Of a DNA stretch of 64,000 nucleotides, positions 56,107 to 64,000 are shown piece by piece; position 1 is the stretch's first letter; every line of letters starts with the position of its first letter. The notes beneath the pieces were generated by a model, which searched no databases, had not been told where the DNA came from, and saw only the letters and a list, made by a program, of their open reading frames with translations. The stretch is taken from the NCBI RefSeq assembly GCF_018069895.1, contig NZ_JAGQDH010000007.1:93151-157150 (forward strand), written 5' to 3'. The DNA is from Roseovarius autotrophicus. Lineage in GTDB: Bacteria; Pseudomonadota; Alphaproteobacteria; Rhodobacterales; Rhodobacteraceae. Both the position numbers and the translations under genes were made by a program.

Positions 56107-56919
56107 TCAGCCCTCGCCCAGAAACAGCCGACAGCGATGACCGGCGGGCAATGCGCCGTCGGGGTTTGGCAGATCCAACAGCACCGCGAATGTTGCCGAA
56201 GCGGCATCGAACACGCGGTCGATCGACCTGACCGTGGCGACATACTCGCCCTGCAACGGTGTCACCGGGCGCACGATTGCCTGATCGCCGGGCACAACCG
56301 AACCAAACAGGCCGACAGGCAGAAACGCTTCCACCCGCAGCGGATCGAGCCGCACGAGCGTGAGGATATGATCGTCGCTGCCGACGAATTCGCCTGCGGT
56401 GCGCACGCGGTCGCGCACGATGCCATCGACGGGGCTGCGAATGCTACGCTGTGCCAGAACGACCTCGGCACGGGCCAATTCCATTCGGGCGATATCCAGG
56501 TTCAGTTCGGCCTGCAAAAGATTGCTCCGGGCCGCGATAACCTCTGCCTCGACCTGATCCAGTGCCTCCTCGGTAGCCACCCCGCGGTCGCGCAGCTTCA
56601 CAACCCGATCGTGGCGTCGAGAAATCATCTTCAGTTGCTCACGCTGCGCCTCGATCACCGCGACCGAACCGGCGCGGATGCGCAACAGCTCCACCGTGGT
56701 TTCCTCGATCTGCGCATTCAGGCGCGCGACCACCTGCCCCGCGCGCACCGTGTCGCCGCGCTCGACCGTAACCACATCGAGAAGCCCGGTCGCGGCACTG
56801 CCCAACTCTATTACCTCGGCCGGGTCCATGATGCAGTCGAATTCCTGCGCCCCGCCTTTCCCTGCGGAAAGGCCCATGGCGACCAGCGCCACGGCAATGA
56901 CGGATATCCTGCAGGTCAT
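56107..56919 (-). CDS. Periplasmic HlyD/RND-type membrane fusion adaptor
   Basis: A 270-residue adaptor. A signal peptide (MTCRISVIAVALVAMGLSAG, cleavage near GGAQ) is followed by a lipoyl-like half (TVERGDTVRAGQVVARLNAQ), a coiled-coil hairpin of about 80 residues (EETTVELLRIRAGSVAVIEA to MELARAEVVLAQ), the second lipoyl half (SIRSPVDGIVRDRVRTAGEF) and a beta-barrel domain (DPLRVEAFLPVGLFGSVVPG). It lacks an inner-membrane anchor, unlike T1SS HlyD. Its gene overlaps the SecA-like gene by 4 bases and is the last before the giant gene, so it probably bridges the inner membrane machinery to an outer membrane channel not encoded here. Confidence 0.8.
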   Translation of the reverse strand: MTCRISVIAVALVAMGLSAGKGGAQEFDCIMDPAEVIELGSAATGLLDVVTVERGDTVRAGQVVARLNAQIEETTVELLRIRAGSVAVIEAQREQLKMISRRHDRVVKLRDRGVATEEALDQVEAEVIAARSNLLQAELNLDIARMELARAEVVLAQRSIRSPVDGIVRDRVRTAGEFVGSDDHILTLVRLDPLRVEAFLPVGLFGSVVPGDQAIVRPVTPLQGEYVATVRSIDRVFDAASATFAVLLDLPNPDGALPAGHRCRLFLGEG

Positions 56920-58913
56920 TCCAGTCCTCCGGTAAATGCCATCAACTGATTGAGGCGGCGATCCTGCCGCACCAGATCCTTGCGGGCGCGGGCGTGGCTA
57001 CGCTCGGCCCGGGCCTGCGCCAGGTCGAAAAGGCGAAGGCGCGGCCCCAGCCCGATCAGCGGCAGCCGCGCACAAAACCGGGTGACCGGCGCCTGGATCA
57101 GGTCGAGCAAGGGATCCTCCAACGACAGCAGGGTCGAAACCGAACCGGGCTCGCCGCGTCGGCCGGCACGTCCGGCAAGCTGGCGGTCTATGCGTCCCGA
57201 GTCGTGGCGCTCGGTGCGGATGATGTGCAGGCCACCGGCCTCGGCCACCCCTGCCCCCAATGCGATGTCCACCCCGCGCCCGGCCATGTTCGTGGCCACC
57301 GTCACGCGACCGGCAATCCCGGCCTCGGCAATGATGGCGGCGCTCTCGGCGTGCGTCTCGGCATTGAGCACACGGTGCGGCACATCTGTCACCGTCAAGG
57401 CCGCGGATACCGCCTGCGAGGCGGCCACCGACCGGGTGCCTATCAGCACCGGACGCCCGTGCGCGACCTCGGCCTGCGCCTCGGCCACGACTGCCTGCCA
57501 CTTCGCGGCCTCGGTGCGAAAGACCCGAGGAAAACGATAACGCAACCGCGAGGGGCGATGCGGCGGCACCCGTTCGGTCACGAGCCCATAGACGATGATC
57601 AACTCGTCCGCGACCTCGCGGGCTGTTCCGGTCATCCCTGACAGTCGCAGATAGCGGCGAAAGAAGCGCTGGTAGGTCATCCGCGCCATGGCAAGGTTCT
57701 GGCCGGTGATCTCGACGCCTTCCTTGGCCTCTACCAGCTGGTGCATGCCGTCAGACCATGACCGGTCGGGCTGCAATCGGCCAGTGTATTCGTCCACGAT
57801 CTGCACCTTGCCGTCATTGACGAGGTAATGCTCGCCACGTTTGAAGATCATCAGCGCCGTCAACGCCTGGTGAACCACTTCGCCGCGTCGGATCGGGCTT
57901 TGCCAGATGCCGTCGCGCCCGGCCGCAAGGCGCGCGACGGTTTCGCGGCCAGCCTTGGTCAGTTCCACCCGGCGCTCGTCACCGATGATGCGATAATCGC
58001 TGCCACCTGTCAGACGCCGGGCAATATCGAGCGCGACGGTGGCCCAGGCGGCTTCCTCCTCGGGGTCGCTCTGGCGCGAGATGATCAGCGGTGTGCGCGC
58101 CTCGTCAACCAGAACGCTGTCGGCCTCGTCCACGATGGCGAAATGAAGCCCGCGCATCACCGGCTCGTCGCGCGCGTCGGGCGGCTCGGTCACGCGGCGC
58201 AGCCGCTGGCGAAGGCCGCGCGGCCCCTCTGGACCAAAACGCAACCGGTCGCGCAGGTAGTCGAACGCCATGTCCGAGTTCGAGCCATAGGTGATGTCGC
58301 AGCGATAGGCATGGCGGCGCGCGTCCGGGCCAGCATCTTCGAGGATCATGCCGGTCGAAAGACCGAGCCGCGCATAGATCGGCCCGAGCGTCACGGCATC
58401 GCGTTCGGCCAGGTAACTGTTGACGGTGATGACATGGGTGGGGACCCCGGCCATACCCGCCACCGAGGCAGCAAGTGCGGCGGTCAGCGTCTTGCCCTCG
58501 CCTGTGTCCATCTCCACAAGACGGCAGCGCAGCAGCGCCAGCGCACCGCGGATCTGCACCTTGCGCGGGCGAAAACCGAGACAGCGGAACCCGGTCTCGG
58601 CCGCCAGCGCAAGACCCAGCCGGATCGTTCCGCGCCCCAACCCTTCGCGGCGCAGGCGCGTGCGGGCCTGCGCGATCTCCTCGTCAAACGCGGCCTCGTC
58701 CAGACCGGCCAGGCGTTGCGACTGGCGCAGGATAGCCAGCAACTCCAGCCGGTCGGACAAGGGCACCGCACCGCGCGCAACCAGTCGCGCGGCACGGCCC
58801 AGCAATGCCTGCCCCGCCTCGTCCAGCCAACCGGGATCGCGGTCGCGCCGCTCGGCATAGTAGCGAACGGGCGGCGGGGCGAACCCGGCGCATATGGGGC
58901 TGGTATCGCTCAT
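56916..58913 (-). CDS. SecA-family translocation ATPase, C-terminally shortened paralogue
   Basis: A 665-residue SecA homologue against about 900 for housekeeping SecA. Motor motifs are intact: Walker A EMDTGEGKTLTAAL near residue 135, DITYGSNSDMAFDYLRD, Walker B VDEADSVLVDEARTPLIIS near 250, the preprotein-binding region with VQIVDEYTGRLQPDRSWSDG, LSGMTGTA, TNMAGRGVDIALGAGV and motif VI QLAGRAGRRGEPGS. After the start of the scaffold helix (ARKDLVRQDRRLNQL) the protein ends, so most of the helical scaffold with the two-helix finger and the Cys-rich SecB/lipid-binding tail are missing. It should be an ATPase for a special substrate; the giant protein is the obvious candidate. Confidence 0.88.
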   Translation of the reverse strand: MSDTSPICAGFAPPPVRYYAERRDRDPGWLDEAGQALLGRAARLVARGAVPLSDRLELLAILRQSQRLAGLDEAAFDEEIAQARTRLRREGLGRGTIRLGLALAAETGFRCLGFRPRKVQIRGALALLRCRLVEMDTGEGKTLTAALAASVAGMAGVPTHVITVNSYLAERDAVTLGPIYARLGLSTGMILEDAGPDARRHAYRCDITYGSNSDMAFDYLRDRLRFGPEGPRGLRQRLRRVTEPPDARDEPVMRGLHFAIVDEADSVLVDEARTPLIISRQSDPEEEAAWATVALDIARRLTGGSDYRIIGDERRVELTKAGRETVARLAAGRDGIWQSPIRRGEVVHQALTALMIFKRGEHYLVNDGKVQIVDEYTGRLQPDRSWSDGMHQLVEAKEGVEITGQNLAMARMTYQRFFRRYLRLSGMTGTAREVADELIIVYGLVTERVPPHRPSRLRYRFPRVFRTEAAKWQAVVAEAQAEVAHGRPVLIGTRSVAASQAVSAALTVTDVPHRVLNAETHAESAAIIAEAGIAGRVTVATNMAGRGVDIALGAGVAEAGGLHIIRTERHDSGRIDRQLAGRAGRRGEPGSVSTLLSLEDPLLDLIQAPVTRFCARLPLIGLGPRLRLFDLAQARAERSHARARKDLVRQDRRLNQLMAFTGGLE

Positions 58914-58930
58914 GGCCGGGCCAGCGCGGC

Positions 58931-59719
58931 TCAGGTATCGGCGGGCTCTTGCGCCGGGCTCGCGCCGGCGTCTGCGTCAGCGGCGGCCTCGGGGGCGGGT
59001 GTCGCCAGATGCTCCACCATGTTCTGGAAATGCCGCATCGAAAACAAGTGCAGGAAGGTGCATTCCAGTTCGTCGGTATCGAACATGGCGCGCAGATCCG
59101 CGTCCTTGATGGCCTTCAGCTTCTCGCGGTCCAGCGCCATGAAGCCAGAAAGCGAGCGCCGCTCGCCGTCGGGCAGAGAGAACTGCGCCTGCATCGGCTG
59201 CAACAGGTCGAGGTCCTTCAGACGCTTGCAATACGCCTCGGTGCGCCGGAACTGACCCTGATATTCCTGGAGAAAACGCAGGATGTTCTGAAGATACACC
59301 GTCTGGTTGCCGTCGCTGTCGAACAGCCTTTCGCCACGACCGTCACGGTTCACGCCCTCATAGGTCTCATCAATGTTGAGGATGAAGTTGCGCCCGTCGC
59401 GATCGGTCGAGAACACGAAAGGGTAACGCCGCACGAAGGCGGGCACATAGGTTCCCGCACGCCACTTTCCGGCCTCATCGACGAAAAAATTCTCGTTGCT
59501 GCGCGCGCCCAGGATCACCGCAGGCATGACGCGGTCCTCGGCACCGGCGAAAACGATCGGGTAATGCGCTGCTGCGGCGGCGAACTCGACCGCTGTCAGC
59601 GGCACCGAATTGACCTTGCGGGAAAAGCCATAGCCGACGCTGGAACGCACGCTCACATCGCCATGCGCCTTGGCCGTCACCGGGGTTGCCCGTTCGTAGA
59701 AAAGAAGTTGCGTAGCCAT
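58931..59719 (-). CDS. SapC-family protein
   Basis: A 262-residue member of the SapC family, first named from an S-layer secretion locus of Campylobacter. The hallmark N-terminal region is present: YGFSRKVNSVPLTAVEFAAA with AAHYPIVFAG, followed by YVPAFVRRYPFVFSTDRDGR and QGQFRRTEAYCKRLKDLDLL. No signal peptide or membrane helix is seen, so it is probably cytoplasmic. The last 25 residues are Ala/Glu/Asp-rich. It stands between the M50-HlyD fusion and the SecA-like gene (17-base gap). A chaperone or hydroxylase-like accessory role has been considered for the family; its function here is unknown. Confidence 0.82.
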   Translation of the reverse strand: MATQLLFYERATPVTAKAHGDVSVRSSVGYGFSRKVNSVPLTAVEFAAAAAHYPIVFAGAEDRVMPAVILGARSNENFFVDEAGKWRAGTYVPAFVRRYPFVFSTDRDGRNFILNIDETYEGVNRDGRGERLFDSDGNQTVYLQNILRFLQEYQGQFRRTEAYCKRLKDLDLLQPMQAQFSLPDGERRSLSGFMALDREKLKAIKDADLRAMFDTDELECTFLHLFSMRHFQNMVEHLATPAPEAAADADAGASPAQEPADT

Positions 59720-59766
59720 GATATCGATCCTTTCTCAATGCAGGTGGCGCCGGGTCTGTGATCCGG

Positions 59767-61935
59767 TTATGCCACGGTTTCACGGGTTACAAAGTATTTC
59801 AGGAATACACGCGCCGCAGCGCGGTAAAGTCGGTCGGCCAGCGGCGCCTCGCCATGGGCAAAGCGCACATGCACGCGGTCGCCATAGACCGCAACGGGAA
59901 AGGCGCCTTCAAGCGCGAGGTCGATCTGATAGACACCTTCGATAGCCTGCAGTCGTTCGCGCGGCTGCGACGGATCGAGGGTGATGCGCCCACCCCCTTC
60001 TGTCGCCAGCGCAAGCGATGGCAGCGTCCGCGACAACGCCGGTGCCGCGCGCAGCACGCGCGCCGGATGCGCAACGCCCGGATCACGGGCAAACCTGACC
60101 TCCAGCCCGAGAGTGCGCCCGCGCACAAGCTCTACCGCGTCAGCCTGCACAACCACGCGCAGCAACGGATCCTGGAACGGGACCACCATCGCCAAAAGAT
60201 CGCCCCGGCGCACATGACGCCCGACCAGATCAGAGGCGACTGGCAGGATCACCTGTCCGTCCACTGGTGCACGCAGGATCTGTTGGGCGATACGCTCGTC
60301 CGTGAGCGCAAGATCCGCGCGCATGGCGGCAAGCTCATCCTCGAAGATGCGCAATGTGGTCTGTTCCGACGGGCGCGCGGCGGCAAGCCTGCGCTCGATC
60401 TCGGCAAGTTGTGCCACCAGAACCCCGCGCCGCGCCCGGATCAGCGGATCCTCGATGCTCAGCAGCGGATCGCCCGCCCGCACCTGCTGGCCCGGCACGA
60501 CATGCAGCGCGACGATTTCGCCCTCGGCGCCCGCATTGGCATAGGCGTCCGCTTCGGGCAGCACGATCCCCTGCGCCAGGGTGTTGTGCGGCACCGGCCA
60601 GGCGAGGAGCACGCCCAGCACAAGCGCCAGCACCGTGCCCGTCACCGCAAAGGCCCGCCCCCTGTGGCGCCGCAGCACAGGAGACGTCAGCAGGAACCAT
60701 ACCCCCTTTAGCATCGGCAGCACGATCATCAGGAACACCGCCCAGATCGCCAGCAAAAGCCCCACCACGAAGAACCGCGTCGCCACCAGAGACACGATCG
60801 CGGCGGTGATGAACAGCCGGTACAGGTAGGCGGCAATGGCATAGACAAACAGCCATGGTGCTTCGCCACGCGCGGTGACCGGGTTCTCGACCCAGGGCAT
60901 TCCGAAACCGTATCGCTGCACCAGATAGCCAAGATAGCGGTTGGCCCGCTGCGCCAGGTTGGGGATCTCGGCAATGTCGCACAGGACGTAATAACCATCG
61001 AACCGCAACAGCGGGTTACCATTGAAAAACAGCGTCGAGACCCCTCCGATCAGCATCACGTTGAAGGCAAAGGCCCGCACCAGCCCCTCTTCGGCGCCGG
61101 CCCAGACGATCATGGCAATGGCCGCGCAGAAGAGTTCGACCAGAATGCCCGCGCCCCCCACCAGGGCCCGCCGCCACTTGGAGGAAAAGGCAATACTGTC
61201 CGAGGCGTTCACGTAAGGCACCGGCATAAGCACGAGGAACATCACCCCGATCTCGTTCACCGATCCGCCCCAGCGCTTTATGGCATAGGCATGGCCCAGT
61301 TCGTGCAAGGCCTTGATCAGGGGATAGGCAACCAGCAGCAGGACAAGGTTCTCGCCCGACAGAACCCGGTCGGTGACATTCTCGGTCAGCGGACCCCAAT
61401 GCGTCGCGGCCAGCACCAGACCATAGGCCAGAACGCCGAAGAAAACCGACCAGCCGAACCAGGAAAAGAGCGGGCGAACCATCGGCATGGTCGCGGTCAG
61501 AAAGTCGTCCGGATCAAACAGCGGCAGCCGCAGCGCCAGCGGGTTCAGCACCGACCGCACGATCTGTTGCCGCGCGGCGCGTCGGCCACGCTCCGACATC
61601 TCCATGATGTCGGGCGGGACATCGCCCGCCAGAACATCCGCCGAATAAAGCTGACCAACCAGCCGTACGAGTTCATCCTGGGTCACCGCGTCGATGTCGA
61701 ACTGGCCTACGGCGAGTTGCCAGATGTCATCCAGCGTCCGCGCGCCGTCCATCATCGCAATCAGCCGATACGCCTCTGGGGTGAAGCGGTGGAACCGTCC
61801 CGAGACGCGGTCCTGCAGCACAAACCATATCTTGCCGCGATAGAGGTGGCGGTGGATGCGGGCGTGGCTGCGCAACCTCGGCCGGTAAGCCGAGACCCGA
61901 TACCACGAAGAGCTGGTCCAGTTGCGCCCGGTCAT
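59767..61935 (-). CDS. PqqD-like / M50 zinc peptidase / HlyD fusion membrane protein
   Basis: A 722-residue three-part protein. Residues 1-110 form a winged-helix region of PqqD type (IWFVLQDRVSGRFHRFTPEA and QDELVRLVGQLYSADVL). Residues about 140-460 are a polytopic site-2-protease-like M50 domain with HELGHAYAIKRWGG (HExxH, near residue 213) and the second metal motif NPLLRFDGYYVLCD near 308. After a last helix (VTGTVLALVLGVLLAWPVPH) residues 470-720 form a HlyD-like periplasmic arm with lipoyl halves and a coiled coil. It could cleave or hold a membrane-passing substrate and hand it to the periplasmic conduit. It starts 13 bases after the GAF-HlyD gene. Confidence 0.82.
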   Translation of the reverse strand: MTGRNWTSSSWYRVSAYRPRLRSHARIHRHLYRGKIWFVLQDRVSGRFHRFTPEAYRLIAMMDGARTLDDIWQLAVGQFDIDAVTQDELVRLVGQLYSADVLAGDVPPDIMEMSERGRRAARQQIVRSVLNPLALRLPLFDPDDFLTATMPMVRPLFSWFGWSVFFGVLAYGLVLAATHWGPLTENVTDRVLSGENLVLLLVAYPLIKALHELGHAYAIKRWGGSVNEIGVMFLVLMPVPYVNASDSIAFSSKWRRALVGGAGILVELFCAAIAMIVWAGAEEGLVRAFAFNVMLIGGVSTLFFNGNPLLRFDGYYVLCDIAEIPNLAQRANRYLGYLVQRYGFGMPWVENPVTARGEAPWLFVYAIAAYLYRLFITAAIVSLVATRFFVVGLLLAIWAVFLMIVLPMLKGVWFLLTSPVLRRHRGRAFAVTGTVLALVLGVLLAWPVPHNTLAQGIVLPEADAYANAGAEGEIVALHVVPGQQVRAGDPLLSIEDPLIRARRGVLVAQLAEIERRLAAARPSEQTTLRIFEDELAAMRADLALTDERIAQQILRAPVDGQVILPVASDLVGRHVRRGDLLAMVVPFQDPLLRVVVQADAVELVRGRTLGLEVRFARDPGVAHPARVLRAAPALSRTLPSLALATEGGGRITLDPSQPRERLQAIEGVYQIDLALEGAFPVAVYGDRVHVRFAHGEAPLADRLYRAAARVFLKYFVTRETVA

Positions 61936-61948
61936 CGTCCACCGATCC

Positions 61949-63823
61949 TCATGGCAACCACCGCCAGGCCTGAAGCCGGAACCAGTCGGCCAGATCGTGG
62001 AACATCACCCAGCCAAGCCTGCGCGCCTCGATGGCGGTGCGGCCGACCCCCTCCATTCCGGGGCGCAGCCGCTCCAGATCGCCCTCGAGGCTGGCCTCGA
62101 CGCGGAAATAGTTGCGCCCCTCGCCCTGCCGGGCCATCGGCGTGACGGTCGTGACCGCATAGTCCAGCGCGGTTTCGGGAAATGCCGCCAGCCGGAGGCT
62201 GCCACGCTGACCGGGCGCGACTTCGTCGATGTCGCGCTCGTCGATCTCGAGCACCACACGAAAGGCATTGAGCGGGGCGAGGCGGAACATCGTCTGCCCC
62301 CGCTCGATGGAGGCACCGACCTGCTGGCTCAGGTCGCCTTCGACAATATAGCCGTCGAATGGCGCGCGGATGCGGGTGCGCGACAGTTGCTCGTCCACCA
62401 GCGCAATCTGTGCCTCGATCTGATCGAGCTGGGCGCGAATGATGTTGGCCTCGGCCATCTGGCGGTCGGCGATGGTGCGGTCCAGTTCGCGCATGCGCTG
62501 CTGACGCGCGGTGGCAAGCCGCAGGTGTTCCAGCGAGAGATCCTTCTCGTCCAGCACCGCGATGATCTCTCCCTCGGCCACCAGATCGCCGGCGCGGGCG
62601 TTCTGCGCGGCGAGATAACCGTTGAACGGAGCAACGATGCTGCGCTGCACGGTTCCCTCCAATCGCGCGGGTGCGCTGACGGCATACTCCACGGAGCCAT
62701 ACCACAATACCGCCGCCACCGCCGCCACGCTCACGGTTGCCAGCTTCGCCCCAAAATGCGTCGGCCCGAAGAGCATCACCAACTGTTCGCGCAAACTGGC
62801 GAGAACCTTGACCGGCAGCCAGCGGCTGAGCCGGCGGCGATCCTCCAGGATGGGTCCGGCCACGGCGGCGACGGCATCGCAGACCTCGACGTCCTGGGCG
62901 GAAAACGGCGCTCCCTCGCGTCGCTCGAATGTCAGAGCACCAACGATGCGGTCCTCTGCCATCAGCGGAATGGTCAGCACGGCGCCAACGTCATGCGACC
63001 GGGCGAGATGCTCATGGGCACGGGTGACGCGGAACTCCCAGTCCCCGGGCACCGGCCAGAGGATCACCGCCTCCTGGTCCACGGCCTCGTCCATCGCCCT
63101 GCCGACCTCGCGGATCAGGCTGCTGCGGCGGCCAAAACTGGCGGCGTTGGATACCTTGCGGACCCGCACCCCGCGACGACCCAGAAAACCCAGACTGACG
63201 CTCTCACAGTCAAGTCTGCGCGCAAGCTCCGTGACCAGCGCTGCGGCGGCTTCCTCGAAACGCGGATGCTCCAGAAGGCTGGCCAGCATGTCAAAGGCAA
63301 CGGTCACCCGTTCGCGCAACTCGGCATCCTTGGCTTCCTGCTCGCGGCGCAAAAGCACCTCGATCCAGCCAGCGGCCCATTGCAGGCGGCGAAACAGCAC
63401 CGGAGTGGCCGCAGCCTTCGGCGGGGCGCTGACGGCCAGGGCCCCGAACAGACGGCCTGTCACCACCAGCGGATGCGCCAGCACACGCCGCTCTGTCGCT
63501 TCGCCCAGAACGATGCTGCTGCGCTCCTGAACCGCGCGACCGGCCGCATCGGCCAGATCCTGCGGTGCCTCGCTGCTGCCTGCGGGCCAGTGCGCGACCG
63601 CCTGAAACGGCCCCACGTCAGGCACTTCGCCAACCAGCAGCAGACCGCTCGACAGCCCGTCCACCTGCCGTGTCACAAGCGCCAGCCAGGTCTCCAGGAA
63701 TTCGTGCAGCGTCTCGGCCTGCTGAAACCGCAGCCACAGAGACTGATCGAGGATTGCGTAGGAAACAGGCGTCGCATCCGCAGATGGCCCGTCCTCTTCC
63801 AACGTGAGCCGCACTTCGCTCAT
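61949..63823 (-). CDS. GAF-domain HlyD-type membrane fusion protein
   Basis: A 624-residue protein. Residues about 25-165 and 190-340 look like two GAF sensor domains (the second with SVSLGFLGRRGVRVRKVSNA and VLTIPLMAEDRIVGALTFER). One membrane helix follows (FGAKLATVSVAAVAAVLWYG, near 375). The periplasmic part is a membrane fusion protein: lipoyl half, coiled coil (LSLEHLRLATARQQRMRELD to VDEQLSRTRIRAP), second half and beta-barrel domain. The sensory part would face the cytoplasm. Start 63823 has GGAGGA seven bases upstream; an earlier GTG at 63868 is less likely. First gene of the leftward secretion locus in this window. Confidence 0.82.
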   Translation of the reverse strand: MSEVRLTLEEDGPSADATPVSYAILDQSLWLRFQQAETLHEFLETWLALVTRQVDGLSSGLLLVGEVPDVGPFQAVAHWPAGSSEAPQDLADAAGRAVQERSSIVLGEATERRVLAHPLVVTGRLFGALAVSAPPKAAATPVLFRRLQWAAGWIEVLLRREQEAKDAELRERVTVAFDMLASLLEHPRFEEAAAALVTELARRLDCESVSLGFLGRRGVRVRKVSNAASFGRRSSLIREVGRAMDEAVDQEAVILWPVPGDWEFRVTRAHEHLARSHDVGAVLTIPLMAEDRIVGALTFERREGAPFSAQDVEVCDAVAAVAGPILEDRRRLSRWLPVKVLASLREQLVMLFGPTHFGAKLATVSVAAVAAVLWYGSVEYAVSAPARLEGTVQRSIVAPFNGYLAAQNARAGDLVAEGEIIAVLDEKDLSLEHLRLATARQQRMRELDRTIADRQMAEANIIRAQLDQIEAQIALVDEQLSRTRIRAPFDGYIVEGDLSQQVGASIERGQTMFRLAPLNAFRVVLEIDERDIDEVAPGQRGSLRLAAFPETALDYAVTTVTPMARQGEGRNYFRVEASLEGDLERLRPGMEGVGRTAIEARRLGWVMFHDLADWFRLQAWRWLP

Positions 63824-64000
63824 GCACTCATCCTCCGGTTTCGACTCGCGGCAACTCTGGCGGGCCACCTGCCGGAAGCCATGTGTGGATGCCTCCCGTT
63901 GTGCAAGGAAAATTTTGACTTTCTGAGCATGTGATCGAGTGCGGTCATGTGTCAGGCCTCTCTGTGCGGCTTTTAACGTGCCGCGGGCCGGTATGGAGAT
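63824..64000. promoter_or_regulatory. Probable promoter region of the leftward secretion operon
   Basis: About 177 bases upstream of the GAF-HlyD gene up to the window edge contain no convincing coding frame. On the minus strand TTGCAC (around 63900) could act as a -35 box, but no good -10 box follows at the normal distance. Whether further genes of the locus lie beyond base 64000 cannot be seen. Confidence 0.3.

Noticed and set aside
1040..63868. A functional link between the zincin-bearing giant protein and hydroxyproline breakdown (collagen digestion)
   Set aside because: An attractive idea, but the loci are separated by ugp and hut operons and share no visible regulatory site, and the protease domain is unproven.
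1..64000. tRNA, rRNA, CRISPR arrays, insertion sequences or prophage genes
   Set aside because: I saw no cloverleaf-like or conserved rRNA stretches, no short direct repeats with spacers, and no transposase or integrase product.

Overview
The window is high-GC DNA with tightly packed operons, 4-nt ATGA overlaps, a split hutF/hutC and hutIHGU layout, a ugpBAEC operon and a LEPR-XLL giant protein. Together these suggest an alphaproteobacterium, most likely a Rhodobacterales (roseobacter-type) organism. That assignment is an inference from gene content; no rRNA or tRNA was seen.

Layout. (1) 32-1006 is a sulfotransferase. (2) 1040-13856 is a coherent hydroxyproline catabolism island. It holds a proline-racemase-fold trans-3-hydroxyproline dehydratase, alpha-ketoglutarate semialdehyde dehydrogenase, a four-gene polar amino acid ABC importer, a pyrroline-2-carboxylate reductase-type oxidoreductase, an XRE-cupin regulator, a fused aconitase X, a DHDPS-family deaminase, 4-hydroxyproline 2-epimerase and a D-hydroxyproline dehydrogenase. 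Together they could take trans-4-hydroxyproline to alpha-ketoglutarate, and both 3-hydroxyprolines to proline. (3) 13892-19112 is a LysR regulator divergent from ugpBAEC (glycerol-3-phosphate type ABC importer). (4) 19402-26751 is histidine utilisation: hutC and hutF leftward, hutI-hutH-hutG-hutU rightward, with a well-formed promoter/HutC operator between them.

(5) 27066-63823 is one leftward locus and the most unusual part of the window. In transcription order it encodes a GAF-GAF-TM-HlyD membrane fusion protein, a PqqD-like/M50 peptidase/HlyD fusion, a SapC-family protein, a shortened SecA paralogue, a small periplasmic HlyD-type adaptor, and then one intact 28.8-kb gene for a protein of about 9,614 residues. 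The giant protein begins with a LEPR-XLL motif and has no visible Sec signal peptide. It carries about five 370-410-residue super-repeats separated by charged low-complexity linkers, then a long beta-solenoid-like stretch, dispersed GFxxGQ motifs, Calx-beta-like and EF-hand-like pieces, many RTX-type nonapeptides, lectin/LamG-like domains and a C-terminal HExxHxxGxxHD zincin motif.

No T1SS ABC ATPase, TolC, two-partner FhaC or autotransporter barrel is present in the window. My main hypothesis is that the five upstream genes form a dedicated SecA-driven export/assembly/processing apparatus for the giant surface protein.
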